Shown: one piece after another, positions 39,319 through 48,514 of the stretch | Layout: every line of letters starts with the position of its first letter | Position numbering within the stretch: position 1 is the stretch's first letter | Assembly (NCBI RefSeq): GCF_006494775.1 | Contig: NZ_CP041146.1 | Coordinates: forward strand, 4,092,001-4,156,000 | Reading direction: 5' to 3' | Length of the DNA: 64,000 nt | DNA from: Nocardioides humi | GTDB taxonomy: Bacteria > Actinomycetota > Actinomycetes > Propionibacteriales > Nocardioidaceae | Position numbers and translations under genes: made by a program | Notes under the pieces: generated by a model | The model's database searches: none | Seen by the model: the letters and a program-made list of their open reading frames with translations, nothing else | What the model was told of the DNA's origin: nothing

Positions 39319-40101
39319 TCACCTCGAGATGAACTCATCGCTCCTCGACGACTGAACGCTCGGGGCGGCCTCGGGGGCGGGATCGGGGCTCGTCGCGAGC
39401 CCCTTGCGCCGCTTCGCGGCGGGCCGCTTGTGCCGCCACCACTCCCATCCGAGTGGGATGGCGGAGAAGGCGAGGATGGCGAGCGTGACGTAGTCGATGT
39501 TCTCGCCGAGGGCCGGGATCGCGGCGCCGAGGAAGTAGCCCAGCAGCGTGATCGACACGACCCACAGGACGGCGCCGATCGCGCTCCAGGTGAAGAAGCG
39601 CCGGCGGTCCATCAGGGTGACGCCGGCGACGACGGTGATGTAGGTGCGCACGAACGGGACGAACCGCCCGATCACCAGCGCCTTGTTGCCGTGCTTGTCG
39701 AAGAAGGCGCTGGTGTTGTCGAAGTACTTCCGCTTCAGGATCCGGCCCTCGCGCTCGTACAGCGGCGGGCCGAGCTTGCGGCCGATCTCGTAGCCTGCGA
39801 CGTTGCCGGCGAAGGCGGCGATGATGAGCAGCACGCAGGCGATGACGAGCTCGACGGGCTCGTTGGAGATCCCGATCACGGAGTAGCCGGTCTTGTTGCT
39901 GCCCGCGATGAACAGCCCGAGCGCGAACAGCAGCGTGTCGCCCGGCAGGAACGGGAAGAAGAGCCCGCACTCGACGAACACGATGCCGATCGCGATCCAG
40001 ATGAACATGGTGCCGTACTCGTGCTGCAGCCATTCGGGGTCGAGCCACTTGATTCCGAGCAGCATCGGCACGACGAACGGGGTCGCGACCAGCGAGTTCA
40101 C
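39319..40101 (-). CDS. DedA-family membrane protein (260 aa)
   Basis: Polytopic inner-membrane protein of the DedA/VTT family, linked to undecaprenyl-phosphate or phospholipid flipping and membrane integrity. Conserved parts are FVECGLFFPFLPGDTLLFALG near residue 42, AGNVAGYEIGRKLGPPLY near 98, and FIGRFVPFVRTY-like ALVIGRFVPFVRTYITVVAG near 145 with the essential Arg residues. A Pro/Ala-rich cytosolic tail of about 35 residues ends it. It lies near fba and trmH, as its counterpart does in mycobacteria. Confidence 0.93.
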   Translation of the reverse strand: MNSLVATPFVVPMLLGIKWLDPEWLQHEYGTMFIWIAIGIVFVECGLFFPFLPGDTLLFALGLFIAGSNKTGYSVIGISNEPVELVIACVLLIIAAFAGNVAGYEIGRKLGPPLYEREGRILKRKYFDNTSAFFDKHGNKALVIGRFVPFVRTYITVVAGVTLMDRRRFFTWSAIGAVLWVVSITLLGYFLGAAIPALGENIDYVTLAILAFSAIPLGWEWWRHKRPAAKRRKGLATSPDPAPEAAPSVQSSRSDEFISR

Positions 40102-40153
40102 GACGCCACGCTACCGGCCGCGGCCCAACGGGGTGACGGTTAGGGTGCGATCC

Positions 40154-40845
40154 GTGGACGAGCCCGTGGACGAGGAGGCGCGCGCGCCGTACGACCCGAT
40201 GCCCCACGGACGGCCCGAGGTCGGCGTCGGTCCGTGGGACGGGCCGTGGCCGGAGGGGCCCGGAAGCGAGGTGTACGACGCCGCGCTGCTCCGCGACGGC
40301 GACCGCCGCAATGTCGTCGACCGCTACCGCTACTGGTCGATGGAGGCGATCGTCGCCGATCTCGACCGGCGCCGCCACGGCTTCCACGTCGCCATCGAGA
40401 ACTGGCAGCACGACTTCAACATCGGCACCATCGTCCGCTCCGCCAACGCCTTCCTCGCCGCCGAGGTGCACATCGTCGGCAACCGCCGCTGGAACCGCCG
40501 CGGCGCGATGGTCACCGACCGCTACCAGCACGTCCGGCACCACCCGAGCGTCGCCGACCTCCAGGCCCACCTGGCCGCCGCCGGCGTACCGCTGCTCGGC
40601 ATCGACAACCTCCCCGGCTCCGCCCACCTGGAGACCATGGAGATCCCGAGCGGGTCTGCTTCCTCTTCGGTCAGGAGGGGCCCGGCCTGTCCGCGGCCGC
40701 GCGTGAGGCCTGCGACGGCACCTTCTCGATCGCCCAGTTCGGCTCCACCCGCTCGATCAACGCCTCGGCGGCCGCCGCGATCGCGATGCACGCGTGGGTG
40801 CGCCAGCACGCCGACCTCGGCGGGGACGAGGCCTGGCGGGGATGA
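40154..40845 (+). CDS. TrmH/SpoU-family RNA 2'-O-ribose methyltransferase, with an apparent -1 frameshift (230 aa)
   Basis: SPOUT-class methyltransferase acting on tRNA or rRNA ribose. The N-terminal frame contains AIENWQHDFNIGTIVRSANAF near residue 83 and AEVHIVGNRRWNRRGAM. The frame breaks at 40645-40648. One added G gives IPERVCFLFGQEGPGL, the family motif, and the second frame ends with FGSTRSINASAAAAIAMHAW, which forms the knotted SAM site. The GTG at 40154 stands 7 nt after TAGGGT, so it is probably leaderless, and is divergent from the DedA gene. The precise RNA target is unknown. Confidence 0.83.
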
Positions 40846-40851
40846 GGGCCG

Positions 40852-41349
40852 TCACGCCGGCTCCGGCGCCTCCAGCCGGTGCCGGAGCGCGCTCAGCCCG
40901 CGCGAGGTGTGGCTCTTGACCGTCCCCTCGGCGATGCCGAGCTCGGCGGCGACCTCCGCGACCGACAGGCCGAGCCAGTGGCGCAGGAGCACGACGGCCC
41001 GCTGCTGGGCGGGCAGCGTCTGGAGCGCGGCGACGAGCGAGTCGCGGTCCTCGACGTCGAGGCCGGGGGAGGCGGCGACGTCGGGCAGGGCGTCGGTCGG
41101 CAGCTCCCGGCGTACGGCGCGGCGGGACTCGTCGATGGCGGCGTTGAGCAGGATCCTGCGGGCGTAGGCGTCCTCGGTGCCGTGCCGGGTGACCCGCGGC
41201 CAGGCGACGTACAGGCGGACCAGCGCGGTCTGCACCAGGTCGTCGGCGCGGTGCCAGTCGCCGCACATGCCGTAGGCGATCCGGCGGAGCTGGTCGCGGC
41301 GGGCGGTGGCGAACTCGACGTACGCCGCCTCCCGGTCCGCGCGCCTCAC
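40852..41349 (-). CDS. SigE-family ECF RNA polymerase sigma factor (165 aa)
   Basis: Short extracytoplasmic-function sigma factor of the actinobacterial SigE-like group. Region 2 covers about residues 10-75 (AYGMCGDWHRADDLVQTALVRLY, the -10 recognition helix). Region 4 covers about 105-160 (LPAQQRAVVLLRHWLGLSVAEVA; LGIAEGTVKSHTSRGL, the -35 HTH). The GTG start overlaps the stop of the upstream membrane protein gene (GTGA). Sigma factors usually come first, with the membrane regulator behind; here the order is reversed. Confidence 0.9.
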   Translation of the reverse strand: MRRADREAAYVEFATARRDQLRRIAYGMCGDWHRADDLVQTALVRLYVAWPRVTRHGTEDAYARRILLNAAIDESRRAVRRELPTDALPDVAASPGLDVEDRDSLVAALQTLPAQQRAVVLLRHWLGLSVAEVAAELGIAEGTVKSHTSRGLSALRHRLEAPEPA

Positions 41350-41954
41350 CGGTCGCCCCCGTCGGCGTCGGTGAAGGCCAGCGCCCGCTGGTGCTCGAGC
41401 CAGCCGGCGAGGGTGTCGTAGCCGGACTCGGTGTCCGTCTCGGCGATCCCGCCGCCGGCCGACGTGCGGGGTTGGCCGGTGGAGGACGTGAGACGCCAGA
41501 GCACGACCCACGTGGTCGTGGCCCCCTTGCGCAGCCCCAGGCCCACCGAGTCGGCGATCGGGCCCCCGCCGTCGGCCGTGTCCCTGCCGGTCACCGGGTC
41601 CTCGATCCGCTCGACCACCTCCCAACCGCTGCGCACCAGGATCGTGTCGTCGTCCTGCGGGTCGTAGCCCGCCGGGGACTCGTCGACGAGCCCGTCCGTC
41701 GAGCCCAGCCCCTCGGCGGAGACGCCGGGTGCGACGGCGACCACCAGCGTCCGCTCGGCGCCGTCGAACCGGGTCGTCGCGGCCCAGCCCGCACCGCCGG
41801 CGACCAGCGCGAGCGCCAGGGTCGCGCCGGCCGCGGCCAGTCGGCGACGTCGTACGGCGCGGCGGCCGGTGGCGATCGTCGTACCGACGTCGAAGGTGGG
41901 GGCCGGCGGCGGGCCGCCGAGCTCGGCCTCCAGCCGGTCGATGATGTCCTGCAC
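41346..41954 (-). CDS. membrane-anchored protein, possible anti-sigma partner (202 aa)
   Basis: Co-transcribed with and translated just before the SigE-type sigma factor. The cytosolic N-terminus (about 35 residues, IIDRLEAELGGPPPAP) is followed by an Arg-rich stretch and one membrane segment (LAAAGATLALALVAGGAGW, near residue 40-60). The rest is an extracellular domain of about 140 residues with no recognised fold. GTG 41954 has GGAGG 6 nt upstream and is preferred over TTG 41984. It may sense the envelope and hold the sigma factor, but it lacks the zinc anti-sigma HxxxCxxC motif. Confidence 0.65.
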   Translation of the reverse strand: MQDIIDRLEAELGGPPPAPTFDVGTTIATGRRAVRRRRLAAAGATLALALVAGGAGWAATTRFDGAERTLVVAVAPGVSAEGLGSTDGLVDESPAGYDPQDDDTILVRSGWEVVERIEDPVTGRDTADGGGPIADSVGLGLRKGATTTWVVLWRLTSSTGQPRTSAGGGIAETDTESGYDTLAGWLEHQRALAFTDADGGDR

Positions 41955-42067
41955 GGGGTCCTCCGTTCTCGGGTGGTCACTCAACCAGGGATACGCGCGC
42001 CGACACCGATCGGTTGTCGCGGTAGGTTGAGGCGGACGTAACCGGACCCCGTGCAGGAGCCAGCAGC

Positions 42068-43099
42068 ATGCCCATCGCCACCCCTGAGAAGTACGCCGAG
42101 ATGCTCGACGCCGCGAAGTCGGGCGCGTTCGCCTTCCCGGCCATCAACGTCACGTCCTCGCAGACCCTCAACGCGGCGCTCAAGGGCTTCGCGGACGCCG
42201 GCTCCGACGGCATCGTGCAGGTGTCGACCGGTGGCGCGGAGTATCTCTCCGGGCCGTCGGTCAAGGACATGGTGACCGGCTCGGTCGCCTTCGCGGCGTA
42301 CGCCGCCGAGGTCGCGAAGAGCTACCCGGTCAACATCGCGCTGCACACCGACCACTGCCCGAAGGACAAGCTCGACGGCTTCGTCCGCCCGCTGATCGCG
42401 ATCTCCGCCGAGCGGGTGGGCCGGGGCGAGGCGCCGCTGTTCCAGTCGCACATGTGGGACGGCTCCGCCGTACCGCTGGACGAGAACCTGCAGATCGCCG
42501 AGGAGCTGCTCGCCGCGGCCGCGGCGGCCCACATCATCCTCGAGATCGAGGTCGGCGTCGTCGGCGGCGAGGAGGACGGCATCGTCGGCGCGATCGACGA
42601 GAAGCTCTACACCACGCCCGAGGACGCGCTCGCCACCGTGCGCGCGCTCGGCGCCGGCGAGAAGGGCCGGTACCTGACCGCCCTCACCTTCGGCAACGTC
42701 CACGGCGTCTACAAGCCCGGCAACGTCAAGCTGCGCCCGGAGATCCTGCGCGACGCCCAGGCGGCGGTCGTCGCCGAGCTGGGTCTCGCGGCCGACGCGA
42801 AGCCGTTCGACCTCGTCTTCCACGGCGGATCCGGCTCGACGGCGGAGGAGATCGCCGCCGCGGTCGACTACGGCGTGGTGAAGATGAACGTCGACACCGA
42901 CACCCAGTACGCCTTCACCCGCCCCGTGGCCGACCACATGTTCCGCAACTACGACGGGGTGCTGAAGGTCGACGGCGAGGTCGGCGACAAGAAGTCCTAC
43001 GACCCGCGCGCCTGGGGCAAGGCGGCGGAGGCCGGCATGGCCGCGCGCGTCGTCGAGGCCGCCGAGAACCTCCGCTCGGCCGGCAAGTCCGTCGGCTGA
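42068..43099 (+). CDS. fba: class II fructose-bisphosphate aldolase (343 aa)
   Basis: Zinc-dependent aldolase of glycolysis and gluconeogenesis. The zinc ligands are in LHTDHC (near residue 95), NVHGVY (near 215) and HGGSGS (near 258); EIEVGVVGGEEDG near 160 is the family signature, and NVDTDTQYAFTRP binds the second phosphate. The ATG has AGGAG at a good distance. Its length matches actinobacterial Fba. It is followed by ilvA after 2 bp, suggesting an operon. Confidence 0.97.
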   Translation: MPIATPEKYAEMLDAAKSGAFAFPAINVTSSQTLNAALKGFADAGSDGIVQVSTGGAEYLSGPSVKDMVTGSVAFAAYAAEVAKSYPVNIALHTDHCPKDKLDGFVRPLIAISAERVGRGEAPLFQSHMWDGSAVPLDENLQIAEELLAAAAAAHIILEIEVGVVGGEEDGIVGAIDEKLYTTPEDALATVRALGAGEKGRYLTALTFGNVHGVYKPGNVKLRPEILRDAQAAVVAELGLAADAKPFDLVFHGGSGSTAEEIAAAVDYGVVKMNVDTDTQYAFTRPVADHMFRNYDGVLKVDGEVGDKKSYDPRAWGKAAEAGMAARVVEAAENLRSAGKSVG

Positions 43100-43101
43100 C
43101 G

Positions 43102-44394
43102 GTGGCTCCGGAGCTTCCCACCGCGGCCGACGTCGACCGGGCGGCCGCCCTGCTCGGCCCGGTCATCCCGCCGACGCCGCTGCAGCGGGCCGACCGGCTC
43201 TCGGCGCTGACCGGGCTCGACGTCTGGCTCAAGCGCGAGGACCTCACCCCCGTCCGCTCCTACAAGGCCCGCGGCGCGTACACCGTGCTCGCCGGGCTGT
43301 CGGAGGAGGAGCGGTCCCGGGGCGTCACCTGTGCGAGCGCGGGCAACCACGCGCAGGGCGTCGCCTTCGCCTGCGCCCGCGCCGGGGTCCACGCCACGAT
43401 CTTCCTGCCCCGCACCACGCCGCGGCAGAAGCGCGACCGGGTCGCCGCGCTCGGCGGCGACCAGGTCGAGGTCGTCATCGCCGGGGAGGCGTACGACGAC
43501 GCGGCGGTCGCCGCCTCCGACTTCGCCGCCGCGTCGGGAGCGACCGTGGTCCCGGCCTTCGACCACGCCGGGATCGTCGCCGGCCAGGGCACCGTCGCCG
43601 CCGAGATCCTGGCCCAGGCGTCCGACCTGGGCTGGGCGCCGGACGCGCTGGTGCTGCCCGTCGGCGGTGCCGGCCTGATCGCGGGCTGCCTCACCGTCCT
43701 CGGCGAGCGGCTGCCCGGCGTACGCGTCGTCGCCGCCGAGCCCGCCGGCGCCGCCTCCCTCGCCGCGGCGCTCGCGGCCGGTGGCCCGGTCGAGCTCGAG
43801 ACCGTCGACCCGTTCGTCGACGGCGCCGCCGTACGCCGCGTCGGCGACCTCACCTACCGCGCCGTCGCCGAGGCCCGCGCGCTCGTCGACCTGTCGGTCG
43901 CGGCCGTGCCCGAGGGCCTGATCTGCGTCGAGATGCTCGACCTGTACCAGGTCGACGGCATCATCGCCGAGCCCGCCGGCGCCCTGGCCCCCGCCGCGCT
44001 CCGGCTGCCGGCGGCGGGTGGACTCGCCGATCTCGCACCCGGCAGCCGGGTCGTCGTGGTCGTCTCCGGCGGCAACAACGACGTCTCCCGCTACGCCGAC
44101 ATCGTCGAGCGGGCGCTGGTCCACGAGGGGCTCAAGCACTACTTCCTGGTGGAGTTCCCGCAGGAGCCGGGCGCGCTGCGCCGCTTCCTCGACCACGTGC
44201 TCGGCCCCGACGACGACATCACGCTCTTCGAGTACACCAAGCGCAACAACCGCGAGACCGGCCCCGCGCTGGTCGGCATCGAGATGCAGTCGGCCGACGA
44301 CCTCGCCGGGCTGCTGGCCCGGATGGAGGAGTCGCGACTGCGGGTGGAGAAGGTGCCGCCGGACAGCCCGCTGTTCGGGTTCGTGCTGTCCTGA
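43102..44394 (+). CDS. ilvA: threonine ammonia-lyase (threonine dehydratase) with C-terminal ACT domain (430 aa)
   Basis: PLP enzyme that turns threonine into 2-oxobutanoate, the first step to isoleucine. VRSYKARGAY holds the PLP-binding lysine (K55), ASAGNHAQGVA near 80 binds substrate carboxylate, and LPVGGAGLIAG near 190 the PLP phosphate. VVSGGNND is the end of the catalytic domain. The C-terminal 80 residues (HYFLVEFPQEPGALRRFLDHV) form one ACT-like regulatory domain, as in actinobacterial short IlvA. GTG 43102 is only 2 bp after fba. Confidence 0.93.
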   Translation: MAPELPTAADVDRAAALLGPVIPPTPLQRADRLSALTGLDVWLKREDLTPVRSYKARGAYTVLAGLSEEERSRGVTCASAGNHAQGVAFACARAGVHATIFLPRTTPRQKRDRVAALGGDQVEVVIAGEAYDDAAVAASDFAAASGATVVPAFDHAGIVAGQGTVAAEILAQASDLGWAPDALVLPVGGAGLIAGCLTVLGERLPGVRVVAAEPAGAASLAAALAAGGPVELETVDPFVDGAAVRRVGDLTYRAVAEARALVDLSVAAVPEGLICVEMLDLYQVDGIIAEPAGALAPAALRLPAAGGLADLAPGSRVVVVVSGGNNDVSRYADIVERALVHEGLKHYFLVEFPQEPGALRRFLDHVLGPDDDITLFEYTKRNNRETGPALVGIEMQSADDLAGLLARMEESRLRVEKVPPDSPLFGFVLS

Positions 44395-44422
44395 CCGGAG
44401 GCCGGCCACGCGGCTCCTCAGG

Positions 44423-45457
44423 TCAGGGCGCCAAGAGGTCGTCGTCCCGACCGGGGGACGTGCCTGACGCACGTCGGCGCCACTGGGTGGGCGTGCAGCC
44501 GAAGGCCTGGCGGAACCGCCGGACGAAGTGGCTCGCGTCGCGGAACCCCCACGTATGCGCGATGGCCTCGATCGTCACCTGGCTGCGCTCAGGCGACATC
44601 ATCGCGGCCCGGGCCCCGTGGAGCCGCCGCTCGATGACCCACTGCTCGAACGAGATCCCCGCCTCGGCGAAGCGTGCGTACCCGTACCGCCTCGAGACGT
44701 TCAGCCGGACCGCGACCTGTCCCAGGGTGAGTGACGGGTCGCTCAGATGCCGGCGGGCGTAGGCCAGCGCGCTGCTGACGAAGGTCTCGGCGAAGGCGTC
44801 GCGGAGACCGTCGCGTGGCCGAGCGGCGGAGACGAGGAGCGCGCGCACCAGCTCGATGCCGCTCTGCTCGGCCGCGGAGGCCGCGACCGGATCCTGCGAG
44901 ATCGGCTCGATGTGCCGGAAGAGGTCGTGGAGGTAGCCGCGGACGACGGGGTAGAGCGGACTGTGCTCGAGATGGCGCGATCCCTCGAGGATCACGTCTG
45001 GGGGCAGTGCGAGCAGGTCACGCGGGAGCTGGAACAGGGTGCCGGAGCCGTGCTGCGGCTGATGGAAGCTCTGCACCTGCTCGGAGTCGATCACCGACAG
45101 GTCACCGCTGCCCACCACCCTCCGTTCGCCGAGGTACTCCAGCTCGCCGCCGGAGACGATGGGCAGGCTGAGCAGTGCCGACGGATCACGGGCGATCAGG
45201 GAAGGCGTCCGTGACAGGCGGAAGCTGGAGGACGACGTCTGGACGACGGCGCAGGTGCCCAGGGGGAAGTAGTCGAGGCTGGTCGTGAGGGTGCCGCCCG
45301 CCTGGTCGCGGGGGACCTCGAGCCGGCTCGCCCACAGGTTGGAGGCATAGGCGTCGTGCAGCTTGTCCAGCCGGTCGTCCGGCGCGAGGAGTCGTGAGTC
45401 GTAGAGGCGCAAGGCAACCACTCCGCCCAAGAGGAACGTCCGCGTGCCGACGAGCAT
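44423..45457 (-). CDS. AraC-family transcriptional regulator (344 aa)
   Basis: The N-terminal 200 residues form an AraC-binding-like beta-barrel sensor (the AraC_binding_2 type found in regulators such as FeaR). The C-terminal 100 residues are the double HTH: LTLGQVAVRLNVSRRYGYARFAEAGISF, then TIEAIAHTWGFRDASHFVRRFRQAFG and CTPTQWRRR. It is divergent from an alpha/beta hydrolase gene. The 187-bp gap holds three direct repeats at 45537-45593, spaced like AraC half-sites, so it probably controls that hydrolase. Confidence 0.9.
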   Translation of the reverse strand: MLVGTRTFLLGGVVALRLYDSRLLAPDDRLDKLHDAYASNLWASRLEVPRDQAGGTLTTSLDYFPLGTCAVVQTSSSSFRLSRTPSLIARDPSALLSLPIVSGGELEYLGERRVVGSGDLSVIDSEQVQSFHQPQHGSGTLFQLPRDLLALPPDVILEGSRHLEHSPLYPVVRGYLHDLFRHIEPISQDPVAASAAEQSGIELVRALLVSAARPRDGLRDAFAETFVSSALAYARRHLSDPSLTLGQVAVRLNVSRRYGYARFAEAGISFEQWVIERRLHGARAAMMSPERSQVTIEAIAHTWGFRDASHFVRRFRQAFGCTPTQWRRRASGTSPGRDDDLLAP

Positions 45458-45536
45458 GCGTGGTGAAGCAGAACCTAGGTCCGCCCGGTTCGGCGGTCAA
45501 GGTGCTCGTGGTCGAGGCCCCGGCCGCTCGACGTCC

Positions 45537-45593
45537 CATCGTGCACGCAGGACGGGGATCGTGCACGCACAGCACACCGCTGGATCACGCACG
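45537..45593. promoter_or_regulatory. three direct repeats (ATCGTGCACGCA type), probable AraC-family operator
   Basis: ATCGTGCACGCA occurs at 45538-45549 and 45558-45569 (20-bp period, two helix turns), and a shorter variant GATCACGCACG at 45583-45593. Direct repeats on one face of the helix are the usual AraC-type site. They lie 52-108 bp before the hydrolase start. Confidence 0.55.
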
Positions 45594-45644
45594 GACCTAG
45601 CATCGGCGCGACGCCGTTCCTGCTCAACCACCGAGGAGCTCTCG

Positions 45645-46508
45645 ATGTCCGACGACGTGGAGTACCAACCGGCCACCGCCGACCTCGCCGAGGTCGCCGC
45701 CGCCAACGAGTCCGGGCGGCAGCCGGTCGTGTTCGTGCACGGTCTGTGGCTGCTCGACTCCAGCTGGGACAGGTGGGCGGCGTTCTTCGAGGACGCCGGC
45801 TACGCGGCCGTCACGCCGGGATGGCCCGACGACCCGCCCGACGTCGTCGTCGCGCGCGAGGACCCGACGGTCTTCGCGAAGAAGAGCATCGGCGACATCG
45901 CCGCCTACCAGCAGACGATCCTCGACGGCCTGGACCGCAAGCCCGTGCTGATCGGCCACTCCTTCGGCGGCCTGCTGGTCCAGATCCTGGCCGGCCGCGG
46001 TGCATCGCTGGCCACCGTCGCGATCGACCCGGCCCCCTCCCGCGGCGTCCTGCCGCTCCCCGCCGCGGCGCTGAAGGCATCCGCTCCGGTCCTGACCAAT
46101 CCGGCGAACCGGCATCGCGCCGTCGCGCTGACCTTCGAGCAGTTCCGCTACGGCTTCGCGAACGCCGTCGACGAGGACGAGGCCCGCGCCCTCTACGACA
46201 GCTGCCACGTCGCCGGGTCGGGTGTGCCGGTCTTCCAGGCGGCTTTCGCCAATATCAACCCGCACACCGAGGCCAAGGCGGACAACAAGGCGAGCGATCG
46301 CGGTCCGATGCTCGTCACCGCGGGCGAGCTGGACCACCAGGTTCCTCCGGCGATCTCGCGCGCGACATACGAGCGCCAGGCGAAGAACAAGTCGGCGGTC
46401 ACGGAATACGTGGAGATACCCGGCCGCGGCCACTCGCTGACCATCGACAGCGGATGGGAAGAGGTCGCCCTGCTCAGTCTCGACTTCGTCAGGCGGTTCG
46501 CGAGCTGA
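45645..46508 (+). CDS. alpha/beta hydrolase (287 aa)
   Basis: Cytosolic hydrolase. Oxyanion region FVHGLWLLDSSWDRW near residue 33; nucleophile elbow GHSFGG near 105; acid loop LVTAGELDHQVPP near 225; catalytic His in IPGRGHSLTID near 263. The full triad is present. No signal peptide. The ATG has CGAGGAG 7 nt upstream. The divergent AraC regulator is its likely controller. The substrate is unknown; relatives are annotated as non-heme peroxidases or esterases. Confidence 0.87.
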   Translation: MSDDVEYQPATADLAEVAAANESGRQPVVFVHGLWLLDSSWDRWAAFFEDAGYAAVTPGWPDDPPDVVVAREDPTVFAKKSIGDIAAYQQTILDGLDRKPVLIGHSFGGLLVQILAGRGASLATVAIDPAPSRGVLPLPAAALKASAPVLTNPANRHRAVALTFEQFRYGFANAVDEDEARALYDSCHVAGSGVPVFQAAFANINPHTEAKADNKASDRGPMLVTAGELDHQVPPAISRATYERQAKNKSAVTEYVEIPGRGHSLTIDSGWEEVALLSLDFVRRFAS

Positions 46509-46523
46509 GCAGCGCCGCTCGGG

Positions 46524-48023
46524 TCAGTGGGCCCCGAACCCCTCGTGCCGTGGCTTCTCGTAGAACAGCACGGCGACCAGCCCGACGGCGTACATGATGG
46601 CGGGCAGCCAGAGCGACTGCTGCATGGCCTTGCTGAACAGCTCGGCGATGTGGGGGTCGGGGATCTTGGCGGCGCCGGCCTCGCCGTGGGCGGCGGCGCC
46701 GGGGAGGTAGTGGGCCAGACGGGCGTCCATCAGTACGGCGATGGCGGCCGCGCCGAGCACCGAGCCGACCTGGCGGACGGCGTTGAAGACGCCGGCTCCG
46801 GCACCGGCGAGGTGCATCGGGAGGTTGCGGTTCGCGGTCGCCGCGGTCGGCGCCCAGATGAAGGCGTTGCCAATGCCGATGACCGCCATCGGGGCGGCGA
46901 TCTCCCAGACCGCGATGCCGGGCTCGAGACGCCACAGGAGCAGCAGGAAGCCGACGAGGCTGATCGCGAACCCGAAGCCGAGGACCTGACGGGGGTGCAG
47001 GCGGTCGGTCAGCTTGCCGACGGGCTGGGCCAGGAAGATGGACATCACGGCCATCGGCAGCATCAGCAGGGCCGCCTCGGTGGGCGAGTCGCCGCGCACC
47101 GCCTGGGCGTAGAGCATGAGCGGGAAGCCGAAGGACGCGCCGATCGAGCCCATGCAGGCGATGGCGACGTTGGAGACCGAGAAGTTGCGGTCCTTGAACA
47201 GGCTCAGCGGCACCAGCGGCTCGGCCCGGTTGAGCCGCTGCCAGACGACGAAGGTGACCAGCAGCGCGAGGCCCCCGGCGATCATCGCGATGATCCAGGG
47301 CGCCCACTCCATCTGGTGGCCCTCCTGGATGCCGAAGCAGAGCAGGAACATGGCGACGCCCGAGAGCGCGACGCCCAGCCAGTCGAACCGGTGCTCGTGG
47401 GTCGGCAGGGCGGGGACCAGGCGCCACGCCATCGCGAACGCGACCAGGCCCACCGGGAGGTTGATGAAGAAGATCCACTCCCAGCCGAGGCCGTCGGTGA
47501 GGACGCCGCCGAGGATCGGGCCGACCACCATGGCCACGCCGGCGGTGGCGCCCCAGACCGCCATGGCGCTGCCGCGCTGGGCCGGCGGGAAGATCCGGGT
47601 GATGATCGCCATCGTCTGCGGCGTCATCATCGCGGCCCCGAAGCCCTGCACGACCCGGGCCAGGATCAGCGCCTCGACGGTCGTGGTCAGGCCGCACCAC
47701 AGCGACGCCAGGGTGAAGACCGTCAGGCCGGCGAGGTAGAGGTACTTCGAGCCGAACCGGTCGCCCAGTCGTCCGGTGATCAGCACCGGCACGGCGTACG
47801 CGAGCATGTAGGCGCTGGTCACCCAGACGACGTCGTTCACCGACGCGTCGAGGTCCTCGATGATCGTCGGCGTCGCCACGGTCACGATGGTCAGGTCGAC
47901 CAGGATCATGAAGAACCCGATGACCAGGGCCCACAGGGCCGGCCAGGGATTGCTCTCCGGGGTGGGGGCGGCGCTCGACGCCGGGGAGGTGGGTGCGCTC
48001 TGGGTCACGGAGAGAGTCAACAC
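46524..48023 (-). CDS. MFS transporter, DHA2 (EmrB/QacA) family (499 aa)
   Basis: Proton-driven efflux pump with 14 expected membrane segments. Motif A-like GRLGDRFGSKYLYLAG near residue 85 and motif C-like GPILGGVLTDGLGWEWIFFINLP near 170 mark drug:H+ antiporters of the EmrB/QacA group. The start codon at 48023 gives a short Ser/Pro-rich cytosolic lead before the first segment (ALWALVIGFFMILVDLTIV). It is convergent with the hydrolase gene (15-bp gap) and divergent from the DUF3151 gene. The substrate is unknown. Confidence 0.9.
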   Translation of the reverse strand: MLTLSVTQSAPTSPASSAAPTPESNPWPALWALVIGFFMILVDLTIVTVATPTIIEDLDASVNDVVWVTSAYMLAYAVPVLITGRLGDRFGSKYLYLAGLTVFTLASLWCGLTTTVEALILARVVQGFGAAMMTPQTMAIITRIFPPAQRGSAMAVWGATAGVAMVVGPILGGVLTDGLGWEWIFFINLPVGLVAFAMAWRLVPALPTHEHRFDWLGVALSGVAMFLLCFGIQEGHQMEWAPWIIAMIAGGLALLVTFVVWQRLNRAEPLVPLSLFKDRNFSVSNVAIACMGSIGASFGFPLMLYAQAVRGDSPTEAALLMLPMAVMSIFLAQPVGKLTDRLHPRQVLGFGFAISLVGFLLLLWRLEPGIAVWEIAAPMAVIGIGNAFIWAPTAATANRNLPMHLAGAGAGVFNAVRQVGSVLGAAAIAVLMDARLAHYLPGAAAHGEAGAAKIPDPHIAELFSKAMQQSLWLPAIMYAVGLVAVLFYEKPRHEGFGAH

Positions 48024-48064
48024 CCGGGCACCGACATCCTGTTCCCCGCCGCCACAATGGAGCC

Positions 48065-48487
48065 ATGAGCATCACGCCCGGCACCGACCTGATGGCCGGT
48101 CCTCCCCCCACGCACCTGCCCGTCGACCCCGCCGAGGCCCTCCTCGCCGAGGGCCAGGCACCCGCCGCCGTCGTACGCCGCCTCCCGTCGTCGCCCCTCG
48201 CCTGGGCGAGCCTCGCCGAGCAGGCCCGCGACGAGGGTGCCGACGACGTCACGGTCTACGCCTACGCCCGCGTCGGCTACCACCGCTCGCTCGACCTGCT
48301 GCGCCGCAACGGCTGGAAGGGCCACGGGCCGGTCCCGTGGGAGCACGAGCCCAACCGCGGCTTCCTGCGCGCCCTCGCCCTGCTGGCCCTGGCCGCCCGC
48401 GCGATCGGCGAGGCCGACGAGTGGGAGCGCTGCTCCACGTTCCTGCGCGACTCCAGCCCGACGGCGTACGACGAGCTGCTGGCCTGA
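48065..48487 (+). CDS. DUF3151 protein (140 aa)
   Basis: A small actinobacterial protein of unknown function, conserved near fba and purA, as in mycobacteria (from memory, Rv0360c). Recognisable segments: PPPTHLPVDPAEALLAEG near residue 14, the helix DVTVYAYARVGYHRSLDLLR near 60, and NGWKGHGPVPWEHEPNRGFL near 82. The protein is helical (TPR-like) and cytosolic. The ATG lies 6 nt after CACAAT, which suggests a leaderless mRNA, though GGAG is also close by. Confidence 0.88.
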   Translation: MSITPGTDLMAGPPPTHLPVDPAEALLAEGQAPAAVVRRLPSSPLAWASLAEQARDEGADDVTVYAYARVGYHRSLDLLRRNGWKGHGPVPWEHEPNRGFLRALALLALAARAIGEADEWERCSTFLRDSSPTAYDELLA

Positions 48488-48514
48488 CTCCGCGAGCGGC
48501 GGCTCAGCGGCGGC

